Source: Cryptomeria japonica (Eukaryota; Streptophyta; Pinopsida; Cupressales; Cupressaceae). Taken from it: DNA of 64,000 bases. This document shows positions 32,671 to 44,709 of the stretch, piece after piece. Numbering within the stretch: position 1 is the first letter of the stretch; each line of letters begins with the position of its first letter. The stretch covers positions 766,293,330-766,357,329 of the forward strand of contig NC_081408.1 in the NCBI RefSeq assembly GCF_030272615.1, written 5' to 3'. Both the position numbers and the translations under genes were made by a program. The notes under the pieces were generated by a model, which searched no databases, was not told where the DNA came from, and was given only the letters and a program-made list of their open reading frames with translations.

Positions 32671-33322
32671 CTGCACATCGACATTCATCAAATCACCATC
32701 AGTTGTTTTGTTATCAAACTTTCTTAAGTTTAAACCTAGACTATCATCAGATACTTTGATCAAGTATCTTCGGGTCTCAACAGGTAAGCAATCATGGCCG
32801 CCTAGACTTCAACAGACATTTATTCTAACAAATGACTTAAGTCTCATCGGGCTGCTATGGTTCAAAACAACTCCCATTTCACCTCGCCATCCATCAATCA
32901 TCCGCATCAGGAGATTTATTTTGTCCAAAACTGGGGCATCTCATTATCCTAAGGCAAAAGCACTATTTCATCTACAATAGTGCTAGTTATCCACAATAGC
33001 GCTACAATCATAACAAAAGCGCTCAAACAACTCTACAAAAGCGCTACAAAAACAAAAGCACTAAACCCGCTATGCAATAGCGCTATTACACATCAATAGC
33101 GCTCAATTAACTCTACCATAGTGCTACTTAGACAAGAGCGCTAAAACTTGCATATAAAAGCGCTCAAACCAGACCACAATAGCGCTATTGCGGCACAAAA
33201 GCACTAATTCATGGAGCAAAAGCGCTAAAACCATAGTTCCAGCGCTCTTGCTCCGACTTGACTTGGACTCAGCTAAAAACCTATCAAAAATGCATAAAAA
33301 ATAAGTTTTCGAATTTGCGTAC
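32671..33322 (-). other. Intron of the antisense PMD gene, with AGCGCT motifs
   Basis: 652 bp from donor GCG|GTACGC to acceptor GTGCAG, phase 0 at both ends. From about 32,970 to 33,245 it contains ten copies of AGCGCT in contexts such as AATAGCGCTATT and AAAAGCGCTCAA, plus four one-base variants. Copy 2 has the same intron with decayed versions of the motif. Confidence 0.75.
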
Positions 33323-33397
33323 CGCTGGTCTGTAGTCGGCTGGGCGCTGGAACTGTCGGACTCGCTCGAATCGGTGCTCGGTAATCGGAATCGGCAT
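33323..33397 (-). CDS. PMD gene exon 1 (25 codons)
   Basis: ATG at 33397-33395 opens MPIPITEHRFERVRQFQRPA, then DYRPA, ending at donor GCG|GTACGC. Copy 2 (52784-52852) aligns as (V)PIVDHRLERIRRFQRLDDY then GLA, with the ATG changed to GTG and the donor GTACAC kept. Conservation of frame and donor between diverged copies supports the exon. It joins exon 2 in phase 0. Confidence 0.75.
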
Positions 33398-33809
33398 CTT
33401 CACTCCTCCTTGCTCCTCCAAATGTCACTGTCAGAGCTCTCGTTTTCAACTGGTCGCGGTCACAAATGGTCCTGTTTTCACCCCTTTCACCCCATTTATA
33501 CCCCTCGCCGTCACCGTAACTTCGCCCCGCTCATCGCCGTGGTCCCCGTGAACTTCCCGAACCCCCCATTTCTCCATGTTTCCCCCGTTTTCTTCTATTT
33601 TCCCCCAGTATGCCTAACTTCTTCTCTTCTACCACCCTGCCAATTTTCATTCTTTTTCGAGAGATCGCCCAATTTTTCAAAAAATTTCGGCCCATCTCTC
33701 GAGGGGGCATACCACCCATTAAATTTACATTTTATGGGGCATTTCTTCACACTAGTTTTTCTTTCTTTGAAACGATGCGATAAACTGCACCGTCTCAAAG
33801 AGGGGCAAA
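33398..33809. other. Promoter side of the PMD gene and polypurine tract of the element
   Basis: C/T-rich on the plus strand and noncoding. Much of it is conserved with copy 2 (52,388-52,783), including CTCGA(G/A)... and the TTTGAGACGGTG stretch. It ends in CAAAGAGGGGCAAA at the 3' LTR. If the PMD gene is transcribed, its promoter lies here or in the adjacent LTR read backwards. Confidence 0.5.
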
Positions 33810-35169
33810 TGTAGTCACATAAATCTGTCCATTTTAATTAAATGAATATTTCGTATTTATTTGATTAAAAATCCACTAGCCATCAGTTAATTAAATTAAT
33901 ATTTAATTAATTCATCTCCAAACATTCTTCTATTAATTAAATAAATTATTCAATTTATTTTAATTAATTCATTAAATCAAATTTCAATCAATTAAATAAA
34001 TAAAATCAATTTATTTAATTAAATCCCCTTTTCCTCTTTTAAATAAATCAAATAAAACATTTATTTAAATCATTATCCCCACCCCACTTGCATTTTCCTA
34101 CAAATGCAACTTGCACACATTTATTGAAATAAATGAATTTTTATTTTAAATAAAATCTTATTTTCCCTCACCCACCAAATCCACTTGCAAACCTAATCCC
34201 CTTCTAGATTCTTCTAACCCCTTCCTAATTAGCCTAATCCATCCCCTAATTATTGTCACATTCCTAAGCAAAATAGAGTCACTTCTCAAAGACTCCAAAG
34301 TCTTTGAAAAGCATTTAATGCTTTGTGTGTTCAACAAATTAACCCCCAAAGTCTTCCAAGACCACTAATGGCTCTTACATAACCATTTATGGTTATTTCA
34401 ATCTTGTCTCCCCAAACATTTATTGTTTTGACCATATTCATCCATTTCACATTTGCACAAGAGTTTATCTATTGGATAAAAGCTTCATTCTTTGAATAAA
34501 GAGTTTATTCATTCAACCAACCTTGACTCAAAATCCCAAAGTCATGTCAGGCATTTAATGCTTATTCCCTCTCCTCTCAACCTATCTCACATTGACACTT
34601 GTCATCCTGGGATTGGGTTGAAAGCCCTCACATGGATTTGAAATCATTCAATCCTGGCCCTTGTTGAGATTACTCAATCTTAACCATCCATTGCTCCATT
34701 TTTCCTATAAATAGAGCCCATTCCTTTATAATCCAGATCCTGAAAAACTTGTATGCATCTAAGCTATAGACATTTTAGAGAGCATTTAGCATAGCATAAC
34801 TAAATCTTTTCTTTTTGGTTAAAATACATCATTTTAGCGTAAAATTAGCTTTTCATTTCGTATGTGGAGCTATACTACAAATCTCAATCCTCCATAAGCA
34901 TCCATAGTGCAAAAAGCTGTTGAGAGCTACACTATTTTGGAACTTGGAGAGGAGAGGAACAAGGGAGAAAGAGCTAATATCATGCTAAGAGGCAGTTGGA
35001 GATGCCTCATGATCTTTGTTTTGTTCATTAGATACATTAGCATGCTTTTTAGTGTCTCTTTTGGAATGCCTTCATATGTTTAGTTTTGGATTGACTAACA
35101 CTAACGTTTTGTGTGTTTTTGTGTTCTTTGATCTTAAACTAACTATTTGTGCCATTTAGGAGGGCATCA
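33810..35169 (+). repeat. 3' LTR of PMD element copy 1 (1,360 bp)
   Basis: Complete TG...CA LTR with TATA at about 34,704 and TSD GGTCC directly after. An AT-rich first half of AATTAATT/ATTTATTT units is followed by a CATTTAATGCTT-rich middle. Confidence 0.92.
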
Positions 35170-35285
35170 GGTCCCTTTTGTATTAGTAATTGCAAAGAAA
35201 GAAATGTTTTTTAACTAGAAGACGTAGAGTGAAATGCTCTAGGGATTCTAGTGAACGAAATCCACTTAAAGTATTATAATTAATT
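35170..35285 (+). pseudogene. Gypsy integrase C-terminus (GPY/F domain), third part
   Basis: Directly after the TSD the gypsy protein resumes: GP, FCISNCKERNVF, stop, LEDVE, stop, NALGILVNEIHLKYYN. It corresponds to the GPY-x-I...L-x-G...VN-x-x-LKYY pattern at the end of gypsy integrases. This completes a pol read across three separated pieces. Confidence 0.75.
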
Positions 35286-35789
35286 CTTGGTCTCTTGCAA
35301 GACTTCTTTATAAATAATTAGTTAGAGTGCTTTCATGTGTGTTCTTTTCCTTTCAATAAGTGGTGCATGTGCAAGTCATTCAACTTTCTTGCAAAGTGTC
35401 CTCCCCCTTTGGCATCCTTTCAGAGTGTACGATCATGAGATGACCCTCAATAGCCACCTTTTTGGTACTATTCAATACAAATATAAACAAAATTATTCTT
35501 GTGTGTCATTTGCATCAATTTACTTTCCAAAAGGATGATGTAATGAGTTGTACATCTTTCCATTAAAGTTGCATTTTTTTAGAAGATGAAACTTACTTCT
35601 CACAAGTAGGCTAAGTAATGGAAAATAAAATACCACTCGCTTAATTCCTTTGCAAGTATTTTTAGAGTATATATTCAAAAAGCTTTCTAAGTGCAAAGAA
35701 CTAAGAAAAGGAGTCCTTGTTTGAGCTATTTGCCTATCTATGCAGTTAATAAATAAGGGGAATCAAAGAATTTGAGACTTTGAGAGTCA
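35286..35789. other. Noncoding, probably gypsy 3' region
   Basis: No gene recognised. Short ORF 35335-35538 has no known motif. Confidence 0.4.
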
Positions 35790-38700
35790 TGAATCTAGTA
35801 GAATCTATTTCTGATACAAGCCAAGAAGTGGAACCAACCACCCAAGAATTTTTCTCTAACCTCTCAAGAAGCTAGTCCTACACTTCAACTCTATTTACAC
35901 CGAAGTGTAGACTATTGAACACTAAATTCTCAAACAAAGGAAATTGTATATATTCTACAATGGTCATGGATTATGCAGATGAAATATACAATCCTAAATT
36001 GCTTAGGAACTCTAAGAACCTTTGTGAGGGTTCTCATGGGTGAATGTTGTACAAGACAACACAAGGTGAATATGACTCTCTAGGGTTCTAACTTTAGGGT
36101 TTTGGTACATTATAGTTTATGGTGTCATTGGTACACGCATGCCTGTAACTTATTGATGCACATGTGCATCTATATGACTTTGATAGCTAGATCCTAATAG
36201 GATGTCACCTCGAACTCATAATCAAAGCTCAGTTTGTGAGAGAGATGTTTTGCATACTTAACTTTCTATCTATGGAGATACACACACAAGGAAAAATAGA
36301 GTATTATTGGGTGACCAGGAGGGATGAATTGAATTTTTTCAATTGAGAGATCTCAAGGAGTAAAAATGAGATCCAAATGCCAAATATCCTTGTTTCTCTC
36401 AAGGCCTTTCCCCAAGATACACAATATGTGTTCTCTATGTTTGCTTTCATTTTTGGCCGGGACATAGATGACAAAGTTTATGAGTTTCAAATGGCATTGG
36501 GTTTTCACTTGAGGAAACAAAAATAAGATTTCAAGATGAACTTTGCCAACATAATCACAAACACAATGCACAAGTAGTTGGAGGTGTACCCAATAGAATA
36601 CAAGTTTAGGTACACATCCTTTCTAGTTTTTCTTTTGCTCCATCAAAATGTTGATTTCTTTAAGGAGTATATGTCATTATCTATGATCGATGTCATTGGA
36701 AAAGAAAATATGGTGTAAGTGTAGACTCATGTTCAATGTTTGTAACCTATGATTACCATGTGTTCTCTGAATTGTATTTAACTTTGCCCCCCTTAGATTT
36801 GAGTGGAGAGTTTTTCCCTGTTAGATCACTAACCACTAGAAGGAATGGATGAAAAATCATAAGGCCACCTTGCGATTGGTTCTTTGGGAGTAATTTTTTT
36901 TTATACAGATGCATGGATTCAGGGGGGAGCCTTTTAGACTTCTTCCTATTTAACATGTGTAACTCTATATTTGGAGTTAGCTCTACAATTATGTGTAATT
37001 GACACAAAGTTTGGAGCTAAGAAAAAGAAGACACGTGTCTATGAAATCCCAATATCAAGAAAAGGTGTTTTAGTGAAAAAGAGGTATACAAAGAAATTGC
37101 TTGCTTTCAAACTAATCAACATCAGTCTAGATGAAATTTGTGATCAATGGAGTTGTGATCTAAATGGGTGCATGGTAGGTTTTAAAATAGCCCCACAATT
37201 TTCTCATGAGCTGCATCAATACTAGAAAGAGAAATGGTCTCTAGAGAAAGAGGGAATAATTACACATGCCAATTTGCCACATGTGCTTATGGATCCAAGG
37301 AATGAATGGCTTTCTTTCTATTTTTTGAGGTAAGATTACGATCCAAATGTCAAAATACATAAAAGCCTAAAAATCGGTTAATAAGAGAAGGTTAGAGCGA
37401 AGAAAAATTTGTACGTTTTTCAGTGTACCATCAAGAGTGCAATGAGTTGAATCCTGGATATGATAAGATTGTTTTAGATGAGTAATTTTAAAATCATTGG
37501 GTGGAAGTACACATGAAACGACATCCACTACCGACCACAAGTCATGCTCAAAAAGGAGCCCAAACAACACAAAATAGAATAGAGACCGATAAGCCCCTGA
37601 CTCAACAAGTGGCCCCAATCTACGATATAACTAAGCAAAGGAGCAGTCAACTTTTTCAAAGAAGGCCCTTGACTCATAAACATAATCAAGCTTCTTCATG
37701 GTCTATGGGTGAGGTATCCTTTTTAGCCACCACATCTCAATCCAAGAAGTGAAAAATAAGAAAGTTAAACCTAATCAATCATAATAAAGAAGAAGGAGAA
37801 GTAGTTATCATCACACAACCTCAAGATATCCCATAATGCAGGTATTCTTTGATCCTATTCTCTCTTTTGAACCTTTAGTCACTTCATGCATGTCGATATC
37901 AACACTTACTTTTTCTTCTCAATCCATAGTTATTTTCACATCTCCCATAATTTTGTAGACTTTACCTTCCAATCTTGTATCCATACCTGCATCTATGCCC
38001 CCCTATATACTTGTTTCATCTACTATGTAGGTCACTTCCCTTCCTTCCTCTATAATGTAAGCCCCATTAGTCACTCCATCAACTCCACATCCAACGCAAG
38101 TCTTGTAGATAATTCCACCTTTCTCTCACTCAACATTGAATTTTCCATCAACCAATCTGGCATGAATCCAACTGATAGTCTCTCAAGTACCCATTCCTTT
38201 TAGCCTCTCGCCTGGTGTTCCTTTTTCTAGTTAATACATTTAATCTCCCACTAGTTATAACAAGCAATTTGAAGGTACAAAGAAGAATAGGGAGGAAAGA
38301 ATGCAAAAAAGAATAAGGAAAGAAGCTTTAGGCGTAGCCATTTTGAACATTGAACATATTTATAAAATAGCTCATTAGACACTAATGTTTGTGCCCATGA
38401 TACTAAATGTTACTAAACCTAAATGAAAAATGCAACTAGAAAAGTATATAGTCTATGTCTTATGTCTGAATCTTGGCCAAGATCACCCACAAGACAAAGT
38501 GGAGCTAAAACTCAAAATGTCCTCACAACAAACTTTTTGAAGGTTAGTCGATAAGTAAGTAAGAAGTAAGAAGGAACAATAGCTAATATCAAGGCCATAG
38601 TTGACCAAAAAAATGTTGAGATTGATGGTAAGGATCTTGAGATTGTGTAACTCAATAGAGAATTACGAGACAAGGTTCTAAAGGCAACTTTTCAATCTAA

Positions 38701-39640
38701 GCGAGTCGAAAAGGCCAAATCGCTAAAATAGTTGCAGGACATGTTCAAGCTACAATTGATGTTAGCAAGGAGGAGACTATAGAATCAATATTATAAGATG
38801 AAGAAAAAAATTGATGCAAATGTCAAAGAGACTCTCTAATGCAACTAGTGCACAACAACAATTGCAACGAGATATGTATAGCCTAAAGTGTAAACTACAA
38901 CAAGAGTTAAATGATACCTAGGCTCAAAGTGATGCAGAGAGTAAATAGAGAGAAATGGTTGAAACAAAATTGCAAGAAAGAATACAAGGACCTATGCACC
39001 TACAACAAGAAATGTAGAATTAGAAAGTTAATTTTTAAAAAGAACTAGTTGTGGTTTAAACTTAAGCTAATATTTAAAAAGAAGCAAAAGAAAGAGATAA
39101 ATCTAATTTACAAGGAAAGCATTAAGAGGTGGCACAAGTACAACAAGAGATCTCTAACTCTATGGATATGCAAAGGTAATTTTAGTAAAAGAATAAAGAT
39201 AAGTATCAACACACCCAGTAATTACAAAATGCATTATCCAGCTCAACGCAACAAGAAAACATTTTTTTTATGCTTTAGAAACTATATATTAAATTGCACT
39301 CAAAGAGAATAAAAGACATATCCGCTTCACTATAGTCTGCACTCAAGTTCATACGAACTCTGAGAAGCTAGAACTACTATGAAGCAAATCATTTCATTCA
39401 TTACTCCAAAAGTCATTGACTCTCAATTGTTGGTTTATAAGTTATATATTGTGACAGAGGATGCCTTGCTAGTGGCAAGAATAAGTAATATAAGACAACT
39501 AGCTAAAAGGGAAAATGAATTTATCAAATGCAATAAGGTGATCCTTGAGAGTAAATAATGCCTCAATGCCTTGGACCTAATGGTGAAGTGAATGAGAGAA
39601 CATACTAAGTAGCTAGTCCAATTGGGACTACCTTCCCCAT
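35790..39640 (+). pseudogene. Decayed coding remnant of unknown family downstream of gypsy pol
   Basis: Open stretches in mixed frames, with stops: MNLVESISDTSQEVEPTTQE (35790), then FAFIFGRDIDDKVYEFQMAL with GFHLRKQK (about 36440-36520), then KKTRVYEIPISRKGVLVKKR and YTKKLLAFKLINISLDEICD (37,020-37,140). From about 38,570 to 39,010 the composition is K/E/Q-rich with heptad-like spacing (IDGKDLEIV, QQQLQRDMYSLKCKLQQELN), suggesting a coiled coil. I do not recognise the family. It may be an additional sense-strand ORF of the gypsy element, between pol and a 3' LTR I cannot find, or an unrelated insertion. Confidence 0.35.
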
Positions 39641-40745
39641 TTCTCCCTACTGATTTAGTTTTAACATAAGATTGATTGAAATAACTATTAGAAAGTAAGT
39701 AGTAAATTCAATCCACACTTAAATCTCTATTTTTTTCATTGAGTGTTCGGAAAGTGGAAGGGATTGTACACCCCTTAGCTAGTTAGGATTCTAAATGGAA
39801 GTTGCTTCATGAACATTGAACAACTTCTCTTTCAAGGAGATGATAGACCTAGATTGGGCGTTTGATGCCTTGTAGCAAAAGGCGTAGCCATCGAAAGAAG
39901 ATTGGGAATCCTTGCAATCAATACTACTGAAATTGTAATCCTATATGATTCTCTTTCATTTTTCAATTTTGGGTGCAAACCAGAGATTTTGAGTTCTTAC
40001 CTCCGTAGGAAAAGGTCCTCAAGGAGTTCCCAAAAGTTGTAGAAGTTATGTCTACCATGACCAGAAGTAGATTTATCTTCTTCTTTTGGATTTGTTCTCT
40101 AAGATGTGTTGGGGAACATTCATACTTGAGTTCAAAGAGCAACGTGAAGGCCTCTACATGTTAGCATCATGCATGTTCTCCCTAGTTTGAAAATAGAGAC
40201 TCTCAGCTTGTTGCATTAGGGCGCCACATGGTAGCTTCGTGTGCCACCAAAAAAGAGTCAAGCGAGACATTACCTTTTATGTTCCTATGCTCGTATCATT
40301 CCACATGTCAATGTTGCACATCTCTATTAAACCTTAGGACCTAAGTTAGCAAGTGCAATGAGCCAAAGCACCACATGGCAACTTTGCATGCTCTCAAGCG
40401 AAAAGTGAAAGGAGATTTTTTCATTACGTTATTAACCCCATAAACGTCAATGATAGGAAGAGGTTAGGATCACACATAGGAATACGTAGACGACAGGAAT
40501 AAGTAGTGGTTCGCGCTCAAAGGGCAGGATCACGAGAGAAATGCTTTCAGAGGGTTTTGTTGGCGAATGGTTTCTTTTGTGGGGGCTAGTTGCGGCATTC
40601 TATGGGTCCAGTTGGATTTGGAAGGGCCCCTCTCCTCTCGGTGGGCTCTAGTTTATTCTTTTTAATGGGATTGTTCTGCTTTTGGTTGCTGACAGGTACT
40701 CTTCGTAGCTATCTTTTGTCCAATTTTCCCTTTTTTTCTTTAAAA
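39641..40745. other. Noncoding; right end is probably the LINE 5' region
   Basis: No open frame with known motif. From about 40,440 GC rises and the sequence runs into LINE ORF1, so 40,440-40,745 may be its 5' UTR, though the 5' boundary cannot be fixed. Confidence 0.4.
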
Positions 40746-42057
40746 ATGGAAACACAAGCAAACTCTTATTTTGAAAATGGACAAGAAGCTCTTGCTTGTG
40801 TGGAAACCAATCTTTCTAGCAAGGTTAAGATTTCATCTTTAATTAAAAATGGAAAATGGGTTTGGGTAAATGCTAAACAATTTTGAGGCATTCTAAAACG
40901 TAGGACATCACATTTAAAATAAGAATAGTCCATGAAAAAAACTTCACAAAAGGGGATTAAGATGGGCCTCAGTCACAAGTGTAGCTCATTCAAATCCCCA
41001 ATGAAGGTTGGTGACAAAAGTGGGTCTAAAGTTAGGCAATATTTGGATGATTCTTTCATATATAGTCCCACTTCCATTCCTCTCACTTGGTCTTCTATTA
41101 TATATGTGCAAGAATTATTAAGGGCCAAGAGGAGATTGGAGATCTTGGAAGTCAAAGAGAAGATTTGGGAACATAAAATACATTTAGTAACAACAACAAA
41201 TCACTCTTTAACAAACGGTAATAATTTTTTTAAGGAGCAAGTGACAATGCTACAAGAGGTTCTCTTAATAGGCAAACAAGAATGGCAAGAGATGAAAGAT
41301 GCTTGGAAATGTATGAAAGAATTAGTAGAAGAAAATATAGGCAAAGAGGTGATAAAATGTAAAGCCTCACAAATTGAAGGGAAATCACATCATCAGGCAA
41401 AATTTCAAGCAATGAATGAAGAGACAAAGGGAAGTCTCCCAAAGGCACCCAAAACACAGACCCAAATTAATGATAGGTTAGCTAATGGAGAGAAAGAAGA
41501 AAACACACATGTTGTTAGAATGCAAGAGAAAAAGTTTAAAGAAAGGAAATATAGAGAAGCCCTTAATTATTAAAGGCATGATAGAGTATGGGGAAAAGGA
41601 ACACACTCTTGATCTTGCAAGTGATTTCCTTAGAGATATGTTGAAGTGGCAAGGTAAAATTTTCCAAGCATGGAGGGTGGGAAATATTTGTGATGATAGA
41701 GTTAGGCTCGTAAAAGTCATCTTATCTGATGTGCATGACAAGTATAATCTTTTAAACAAAAAATAACTTTCGAGGGGTTGTCATTTCTTCCTTGATGAAT
41801 ATTTAACTATTAGGAAACAAGAGGACAGAAGAGAAGAATTGGCGAAAGTTAGAGCAACAAGAGATGAAGGAAAAAGGGCATGGTTATACAAGGGCAAAGC
41901 TATTATTGCATGTTTTGGTCCTCATTCTAAAATAGCACAACAAGCAGACAACAAAGTAATAGCAACAAATTCCTTAGCAGAGAGTGGAGGTGCAAGATCA
42001 TCATGGGCAGATGTGGTTGAAGACCCAATTTTGGGTCTTACATGTCAATATGAATAG
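40746..42057 (+). pseudogene. LINE ORF1 (nucleic-acid-binding protein), decayed
   Basis: Starts METQANSYFENGQEALACVE and continues through a K/E-rich, coiled-coil-like middle (LLRAKRRLEILEVKEKIWEH). A frameshift lies at about 41,485-41,573. The next frame reads LASDFLRDMLKWQGKIFQAW, DDRVRLVKVILSDVHDKYNL, stop, FFLDEYLTIRKQEDRREELA and EGKRAWLYKGKAIIACFG. FLDE-LT-x-x-(Q/E)...R-EGK-A-x-x-x-GK is the C-terminal signature of ORF1 proteins in several LINE clades. Ends 7 bp before the ORF2 region. Confidence 0.7.
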
Positions 42058-42063
42058 CAATCA

Positions 42064-42817
42064 GTGCCTACCCAAAATTCCTTGAGTTTTATTTGTTGGA
42101 AGTGCAGAGGTTATCCTTGGAGATGTGGACCTGGGTTAGAGCCTATTGCGAAGCGGAGAGAAATTATTTGTCTCACTGAGACACGCGAGCACAAAGGGTG
42201 CATGACCCCTTTATTTAAGGGTTATTCGAAGATGGCGAACAAGGTAGCAGGAAATGGCAACGGTCATGGAGGTATAATGGTTTTAGTGAAAGAAAGAGAA
42301 GGTCGTCTAATTCAGCTAGAAAGAGAAGACACAAACAAACAATTTTTATGATTTAATTTTTTTGAAAATGGAAACCTCATTAGGATTGTAGCGTGTTATT
42401 TTGCCCCACAAGTCTCAAGAACATACAAAAACTATGGTTTGGACCACAAAGATCCCTTTGTTGCATTGAAAAAAGATTTGCAATTTATGCTCAGCAAGGT
42501 GAGATCCTCCTTGTAGGACATTTTAATGCTAGGACATCAAGTGAGAAAGCATGCATGCTTTGTAGTAAAGAAGATTGCAATCCTCTATGGCTCATGGAAG
42601 TCAAAGACCATCAGTGGACAATAGTCTCTGAAGACAAAAGCTACAATCACTTTCTGGAAGAATTACTCACTATTTGTGGTGCTTTTGATTTAATCATTTG
42701 CAATGGTATAATTAGATGGGCAAAATCTGGTAATTTCACATGTAATACCTACAATGGGGCAAGTGTTGTGGATTATGTAATTTGTTCTCATAGTCTATGT
42801 GAGAAAATGGAGGAAAT
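42064..42817 (+). pseudogene. LINE ORF2 endonuclease (APE type), first part
   Basis: Reads FICWKCRGYPW, RREIICLTETREHKG (catalytic Glu region LTET), GHGGIMVLVKEREG, then after frame changes GEILLVGHFNARTSSEKAC (normally GDFNAR), FDLIICNGIIRW and NGASVVDYVICSHSL. These are the blocks of an apurinic-type endonuclease of non-LTR elements. GDFN has become GHFN, a lost catalytic Asp. Interrupted at 42817 by a copia LTR. Confidence 0.75.
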
Positions 42818-44355
42818 TGTTAGTTAGATGAGAGGGGGGGGGTGAATTAGATAACTTCAATCATCAATTCTCCTTTCAGATTCAACCTCGGTAGCACTTT
42901 CTTCATATGCAACTATGACTATAAATCATTCAAACTCATAAATAGATAAACATAAAACATTAAATCACATTTGATACCAGATTTAACGTGGAAACCCTAA
43001 TAGGAAAAAACCACTGTGGGATTTTGAAACCACAAGAAAATATACTCTTCTAGAGTATGCTCAGTTAAAAGCAAATCCTGTTAAAGATTACATACACATT
43101 GCTAGTTGTGACCCGGTTAAGGGATTTCCCTCAGATCTGTTAGAATCTTCACTTTGTTAGAAGTGACCTTGTGAAAGGATTTCAAACACTCATTCAAAAT
43201 GTTACCTTCTAAGAGTATTTACAAATAAGACTATTAAGTCCACTCGGTTAAGAGATTTCCTATCACTTACAAAAATAAATAACAGTAATAAAATATATCT
43301 GCAACTTCACATCTAAAATGTTAAAGCAGATTATATGTGCTCAATGTGCTCAAGATAATCTTGTTACAAGACTTATCTTTCTCCTTGCTGGGCTTCTCAA
43401 TCTGTTCTTCAATCTTCTGTACTCGGTAATCACCTTTGTAGCATCACTGTGCTTCAGTTTGCCCGCATCCATTGTTCTTCAACTGCTCTTTATTTATAAG
43501 CAATTCCTGACCGCTTAATCTCCTTAATCACATTTTCCATGATTAATCTTAACCATCAGATCTTCAAACTTGACTAGGTTCATTGAATCTTTCGATCTGA
43601 AAAACGTTTTATCTTGCCTTGAAACTTGTATCCTTCCTTGGTAATTGTGCTCGGTTATGACTGTTCAATCTGTGTTGTAGATCTAACTCTTGAATTTTCA
43701 TTGTCGTAGATCCTTAACAAATTTCTTGCACGACATTCCAATCTTCAATAAACCTCCAGCTCATTGGCATCCTTCATTAAATAATGTATACACTTTATTT
43801 AATGCATTCTATTACTGCTCGGTTGATACTCAGTTAATACTGAACTTTACTCGGTAGTCATTCTCTTCTTGGTGACTTTTTCCTTCTTTAACCAACATCG
43901 ATAACCTTGGAGTTTACCGACTAGCTCTTTGCTCGGTAAAATAGAATAGTATCAAACCTTTACTCATTCTATTGCATGAAATATTTTCTCCTTCTTGTTC
44001 AGTCTTTGAATACACATATATAGGATATCACAACAATCAAAACATCATAATCTCATCACTGTCTAACTCGGTAAAAGTTGCCCGTTGAATAACTTTATTA
44101 CTCCCCTTTATTTTCACATTCTTTCTATGTCTTTTACCGACAACTTTATACTTATCAAAACATACTTTTTAAGATATGGCAACATCATACTGAATTAGAA
44201 AATCAATTGCTTGACATCAATGACAAAATAATAATATTAAGACAACAATAATCCTTTACCAATTATATCATTTATCTCCAACAACCTTCTCAATATCATC
44301 AACCATCAAACTTATTGTAATGCCAACAATCTCCCAACTTATTGTAATGCCAACA
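42818..44355 (-). repeat. 3' LTR of the minus-strand copia (1,538 bp)
   Basis: Plus view: TGTTAGTTAGATGAGAGG ... TTATTGTAATGCCAACA. In element orientation it starts TGTTGGCATTACAATAAGTT. The first ~30 bp are duplicated (TTGGCATTACAATAAGTT twice, 44,327-44,355). It shares phrases with the 18523 element (CTCGGTTAAGGGATT), so they are related families. Confidence 0.85.
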
Positions 44356-44709
44356 ATCTCCCCCTTTGGCATTGATGGCAATACCAACTTGATTTATTCT
44401 AATTGCTTTAATCTTCTCCTGTTATCCTTGAGTTGTAAATTTCTCTCCCTATTGTAACCTTTTCATGTTTGATAATCTTCTCCCCCTTTGACAACAATGC
44501 CTAAAGGAAGACTGATCCATAATTACTCCCCCTATGAAGTAATTTCCTTACAGATCAGAACATATACAAATGTATCTTGGTCAGAGCAACTTGTCTTCAT
44601 TTACTGTTTCCTGCACAACTTTAGACATCCTTCTAAAGTGTGTAAATTAGCATCAACTCACAAATAGTATTCTATGGAGTCATAGAATTTATGCTGTCAC
44701 TAAACGCTG

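Larger units (their letters stand above)
28856..35169 (+). mobile_element. Young LTR element with an antisense PMD gene (copy 1)
   Basis: 5' LTR 28856 to about 30171 (its last ~25 bp missing) and 3' LTR 33810-35169. Both begin TGTAGTCACATAAATCTGTC, and the 3' LTR ends GGAGGGCATCA. TSD GGTCC is perfect (28851-28855 and 35170-35174). Purine tract CAAAGAGGGGCAAA abuts the 3' LTR. A TATA box CCTATAAATAGAGCCC is in each LTR (about 29,728 and 34,704), so it points right. I count about a dozen substitutions and one ~20-bp indel between LTRs, so insertion is recent. Gag, pol, the PBS and the 5' LTR end are absent. What remains is the region between pol and the 3' LTR, with a PMD gene on the minus strand. 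The second copy at 50832-58126 explains this as a deletion derivative. Confidence 0.9.

Noticed and set aside
37886-38203. 105-codon plus-strand ORF rich in Ser, Tyr, Phe
   Set aside because: Low-complexity, T/C-rich; it could be part of the unknown remnant but has no independent support as a gene.
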